Below, piece after piece: positions 61,914 to 64,000 of a stretch of 64,000 bases of DNA; the first letter of the stretch is position 1, and every line of letters begins with the position of its first letter. Under the pieces are notes generated by a model. That model saw only the letters and a list, made by a program, of their open reading frames with translations. It searched no databases and had not been told where the DNA came from. A program made the position numbers and the translations under genes. Source of the DNA: Marinobacter denitrificans (GTDB lineage Bacteria > Pseudomonadota > Gammaproteobacteria > Pseudomonadales > Oleiphilaceae); assembly GCF_008795955.1 (NCBI RefSeq), contig NZ_VMHN01000001.1:1054001-1118000 (forward strand), written 5' to 3'.

Positions 61914-63205
61914 TTGGCATGATTATGTTTGGCGTTGCCCTGCTGATGCTGATGGTGGGCTTCCCGGTTGCCTTTACATTTGGTGGTGTGGCGCTGTTCT
62001 TCGGAGTCTTTGCAGAAGGCATGGATCTTTTCGCGTTCATGCCCTACCGCATCATGAGCGTCATGCAGAACACCACGCTTATGGCCGTTCCACTGTTTAT
62101 TTTCATGGGCGTTGTTCTCCAACGCACCAAACTGGCAGCGCAGTTACTGACGTCGATGGGGCGCCTGTTTGGCGGGCTGCCCGGAGGCCTGGCCATTTCC
62201 ACCATTCTGGTTGGCGCGCTGCTTGCGGCCTCTACCGGCGTGGTGGGCGCCAGCGTGGTTGCCATGGGCCTGATCTCGTTGCCCGTCATGCTGGCCCACG
62301 GTTACGACAAGCGGCTGGCCACAGGCACAATCTGCGGTGCCGGTACCCTGGGCCAGATCGTTCCACCGTCCATCATACTGATTATCCTCGGTGATGTGCT
62401 GGGGTTACCGGTTGGGGACCTGTTCAAGGCAGCTGTGATTCCCGGCGTCGTTCTTATCGGGCTATATGTCGTTTACATTCTTGTTCTCACCCGTTTCAAG
62501 CCGGAAACTGCCCCGCCAATGCCGGATGACAGCGGCCTGTCACGTGGGAAGGAGATTCAGGCGGCACTGCTTGCCATCATCCCGCCGCTGGCGCTGATTG
62601 TGGTTGTACTGGGTTCCATCTTCGCCGGCATCGCCACCCCCACGGAGTCGTCAGCCCTCGGTGGCGTGGGCGCCGTGGTTCTGGCGCTCATCTACCGCCA
62701 GTTTTCCTTCCAGATGGTCTGGGACGCTTCCAAGGATACGGTCAAGGTCACCGCCATGGTGTTTGCCATCCTCATTGGTGCAACGGCATTCTCGATGGTG
62801 TTCAGCTACACCGGTGGCGACTACCTGCTGGAAGAGTGGATGCTTGCGCTTCCCGGTGAAAAGTGGGGGTTCATCATCCTCGCCATGCTGGTCATCCTGG
62901 TGTTGGGCTTTTTCATCGACTTTGTGGAAATTTCCTTCATCATCGTGCCCATTCTGGCGCCGGTGGCGGAAGCACTCGGTATCAACATGCTCTGGTTTGC
63001 CATCCTGATCGCCATGAACCTGCAGACCAGCTTCCTGACCCCCCCGTTCGGGTTCAGTCTGTTCTATCTTAAAGGGGTGTCACCACCCACGGTGCAAACC
63101 ACCGACATATATAAAGGGGTCTTACCTTTTATACTGATGCAGATACTGGTTCTGGCCCTCATTGTCATATTCCCCGAATGGTTTGGCATGAGTTCATCCT
63201 ACTGA
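61910..63205 (+). CDS. TRAP transporter large permease subunit (DctM type)
   Basis: 431 aa with about twelve hydrophobic segments. GFPVAFTFGGVALFFG, TGVVGASVVAMGLISLPVML and AGTLGQIVPPSIILIILGD, then ATPTESSALGGVGA, are the DctM signatures. It is the transport pathway proper of the TRAP system. Last gene of the dctPQM-like operon, followed by an inverted repeat. Confidence 0.95.
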   Translation: MIGMIMFGVALLMLMVGFPVAFTFGGVALFFGVFAEGMDLFAFMPYRIMSVMQNTTLMAVPLFIFMGVVLQRTKLAAQLLTSMGRLFGGLPGGLAISTILVGALLAASTGVVGASVVAMGLISLPVMLAHGYDKRLATGTICGAGTLGQIVPPSIILIILGDVLGLPVGDLFKAAVIPGVVLIGLYVVYILVLTRFKPETAPPMPDDSGLSRGKEIQAALLAIIPPLALIVVVLGSIFAGIATPTESSALGGVGAVVLALIYRQFSFQMVWDASKDTVKVTAMVFAILIGATAFSMVFSYTGGDYLLEEWMLALPGEKWGFIILAMLVILVLGFFIDFVEISFIIVPILAPVAEALGINMLWFAILIAMNLQTSFLTPPFGFSLFYLKGVSPPTVQTTDIYKGVLPFILMQILVLALIVIFPEWFGMSSSY

Positions 63206-63216
63206 CAGCAATAGTA

Positions 63217-63242
63217 GTACCGGGGCCATCCGGCCCCGGTAC
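63217..63242 (+). terminator. Hairpin after the TRAP operon
   Basis: Perfect 11-bp stem GTACCGGGGCC / GGCCCCGGTAC with loop ATCC, 11 bp after the dctM stop. The downstream tract (atcgtcatttta) is only moderately T-rich. Confidence 0.7.
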
Positions 63243-63298
63243 ATCGTCATTTTACCCTCCCCTATTGGCCCCATAGCCGCCTTCAATTTTCCCTGGAT

Positions 63299-63326
63299 AT
63301 GACAAACAGCGCTTGTTTTCTATACT
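63299..63326 (+). promoter_or_regulatory. Probable sigma-70 promoter of cfa
   Basis: ATGACA (63299-63304), 16-bp spacer, TATACT (63321-63326), each a five-of-six match. It would give a leader of about 115 nt before the cfa start. Confidence 0.55.
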
Positions 63327-63449
63327 GAATGGGAATAGGCGAATCTCAGCTGTGATATCGGGACACGCCCTGATGCTGAATCACTGTCGGCTGCAACAAT
63401 GTCGAACTCAGTCCGTGATTAACCAGCTATAAAAGGGAGGCAAGGATTC

Positions 63450-64000
63450 ATGAATGAAAGCACCGCGCGGAAAGCGACCGAGGCCACTGACGACCGGCAT
63501 GAACATAAGCCGCATGTGCTGACGCTGCCGCTGGAAGGCCAGCAGGCAGACAGAGAGCCCCACAGCTATGAGCGCTGGCTGGTGGCCAAGCTGATGAGCA
63601 TGGCTGGCTCTCCCCCGGTGCGGTTTCAGTTATGGAATGATGAACTCATTGAGCCCGAGAAGGGACAGGCGCGCTTCACCCTGAGGCTGGCCGACCCCAA
63701 AGCTTTATTTGCCCTGGTTACAAACCCGAACCTCGCCTTCGGCGACCTCTACGCTGCCGGAAGGCTGCAGGTGGACGGCGATCTGCCGGACTTGATGGAA
63801 GCGCTATACCGCGCTGTTCATCAGGCCAGAGAGCAATGGCCCAAGTGGCTGGAAGCGCTGTGGCGCAATCACAGCCCTCGCTCAACGGGTGTTTCTGAGG
63901 CCAAGGAGAATATTCACCACCACTATGACCTCGGCAACGAGTTCTACCGCCTCTGGCTGGACGAGGCAGAGATGCAGTACACCTGCGCTTACTATGAAAG
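63450..64000 (+). CDS. cfa: Cyclopropane-fatty-acyl-phospholipid synthase, N-terminal part (3' end outside window)
   Basis: First ~183 residues of a SAM-dependent enzyme that adds a methylene bridge to unsaturated membrane fatty acids. The non-catalytic N-terminal domain has FALVTNPNLAFGDLYAAGRLQVDGDLPDLM (~90). The catalytic domain begins KENIHHHYDLGNEFYRLWLDEAEMQYTCAYYE, a family hallmark. A long polar N-terminal extension of ~35 residues precedes the core. GGGAGG stands nine bases before the ATG. The frame is open to the window edge. Confidence 0.93.
   Translation, partial: MNESTARKATEATDDRHEHKPHVLTLPLEGQQADREPHSYERWLVAKLMSMAGSPPVRFQLWNDELIEPEKGQARFTLRLADPKALFALVTNPNLAFGDLYAAGRLQVDGDLPDLMEALYRAVHQAREQWPKWLEALWRNHSPRSTGVSEAKENIHHHYDLGNEFYRLWLDEAEMQYTCAYYE

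Overview
The window looks like a chromosomal segment of a marine gammaproteobacterium close to Marinobacter. This is inferred from gene content and order, not from a search. Base composition is moderately GC-rich and fairly even, except for one AT-richer, repeat-bearing locus. The block aroQ-accB-accC-prmA-DUF3426-dusB-fis-purH-purD is the order known from Pseudomonas. The long-form isocitrate lyase, the TakP-like TRAP transporter and the fruBKA PTS also fit that part of the Gammaproteobacteria. No rRNA, tRNA, IS element, prophage or CRISPR array was recognised.

Layout. 1-7649: end of an acyl-CoA dehydrogenase gene, ppa, a DUF2333 protein, a LapD-like c-di-GMP receptor with degenerate GGDEF and EAL motifs, a PleD-like diguanylate cyclase, and a coupled pair of unknown genes. 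8022-17047: the housekeeping block for aromatic, fatty-acid and purine synthesis plus fis. 17116-22053: thioesterase, alcohol dehydrogenase, lipoprotein hydrolase, KefB-type antiporter and a Hen1-like RNA methyltransferase. 22087-26361: a tight minus-strand operon holding a split thiol-histidine (ovothiol or ergothioneine type) synthase and methyltransferase with a serine hydrolase and a DUF1624 membrane protein. 26465-31387: SLC13 transporter, a YjgN-like membrane protein coupled to an M48 peptidase, and an acyl-CoA thioesterase.

31633-36529 is the most unusual locus. A VpsR-like regulator and an outer-membrane barrel protein lie convergent to a four-gene operon. That operon encodes a secreted Asp-Asn-Ser repeat protein, two small secreted proteins, and a periplasmic C39 peptidase. 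The three non-peptidase secreted proteins share a C-terminal Q-N/V-x-Q motif. The two small ones also share a leader-like PLSxxQL...G motif just after the signal peptide. A sigma-54-type promoter and a perfect 20-bp palindrome precede the operon. I read this as a candidate extracellular fibre (functional-amyloid-like) system, related in logic to Fap and curli but with different components.

36904-49571: isocitrate lyase, a DUF1538 / PII-like / CBS operon that looks like a regulated transporter, a CASTOR/POLLUX-type channel, an outer-membrane-like protein, a SulP transporter, a ChaN lipoprotein, an EamA transporter, a macrodomain protein and the Cra/FruR repressor. 49740-55263: fruBKA with a palindromic Cra operator. 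55345-64000: SIMPL protein, GH84-like glycosidase, acyltransferase, a helical protein, a radical-SAM protein under a near-perfect LexA box, a TRAP transporter operon with an internal terminator, and the start of a cyclopropane fatty acid synthase gene that runs off the window.
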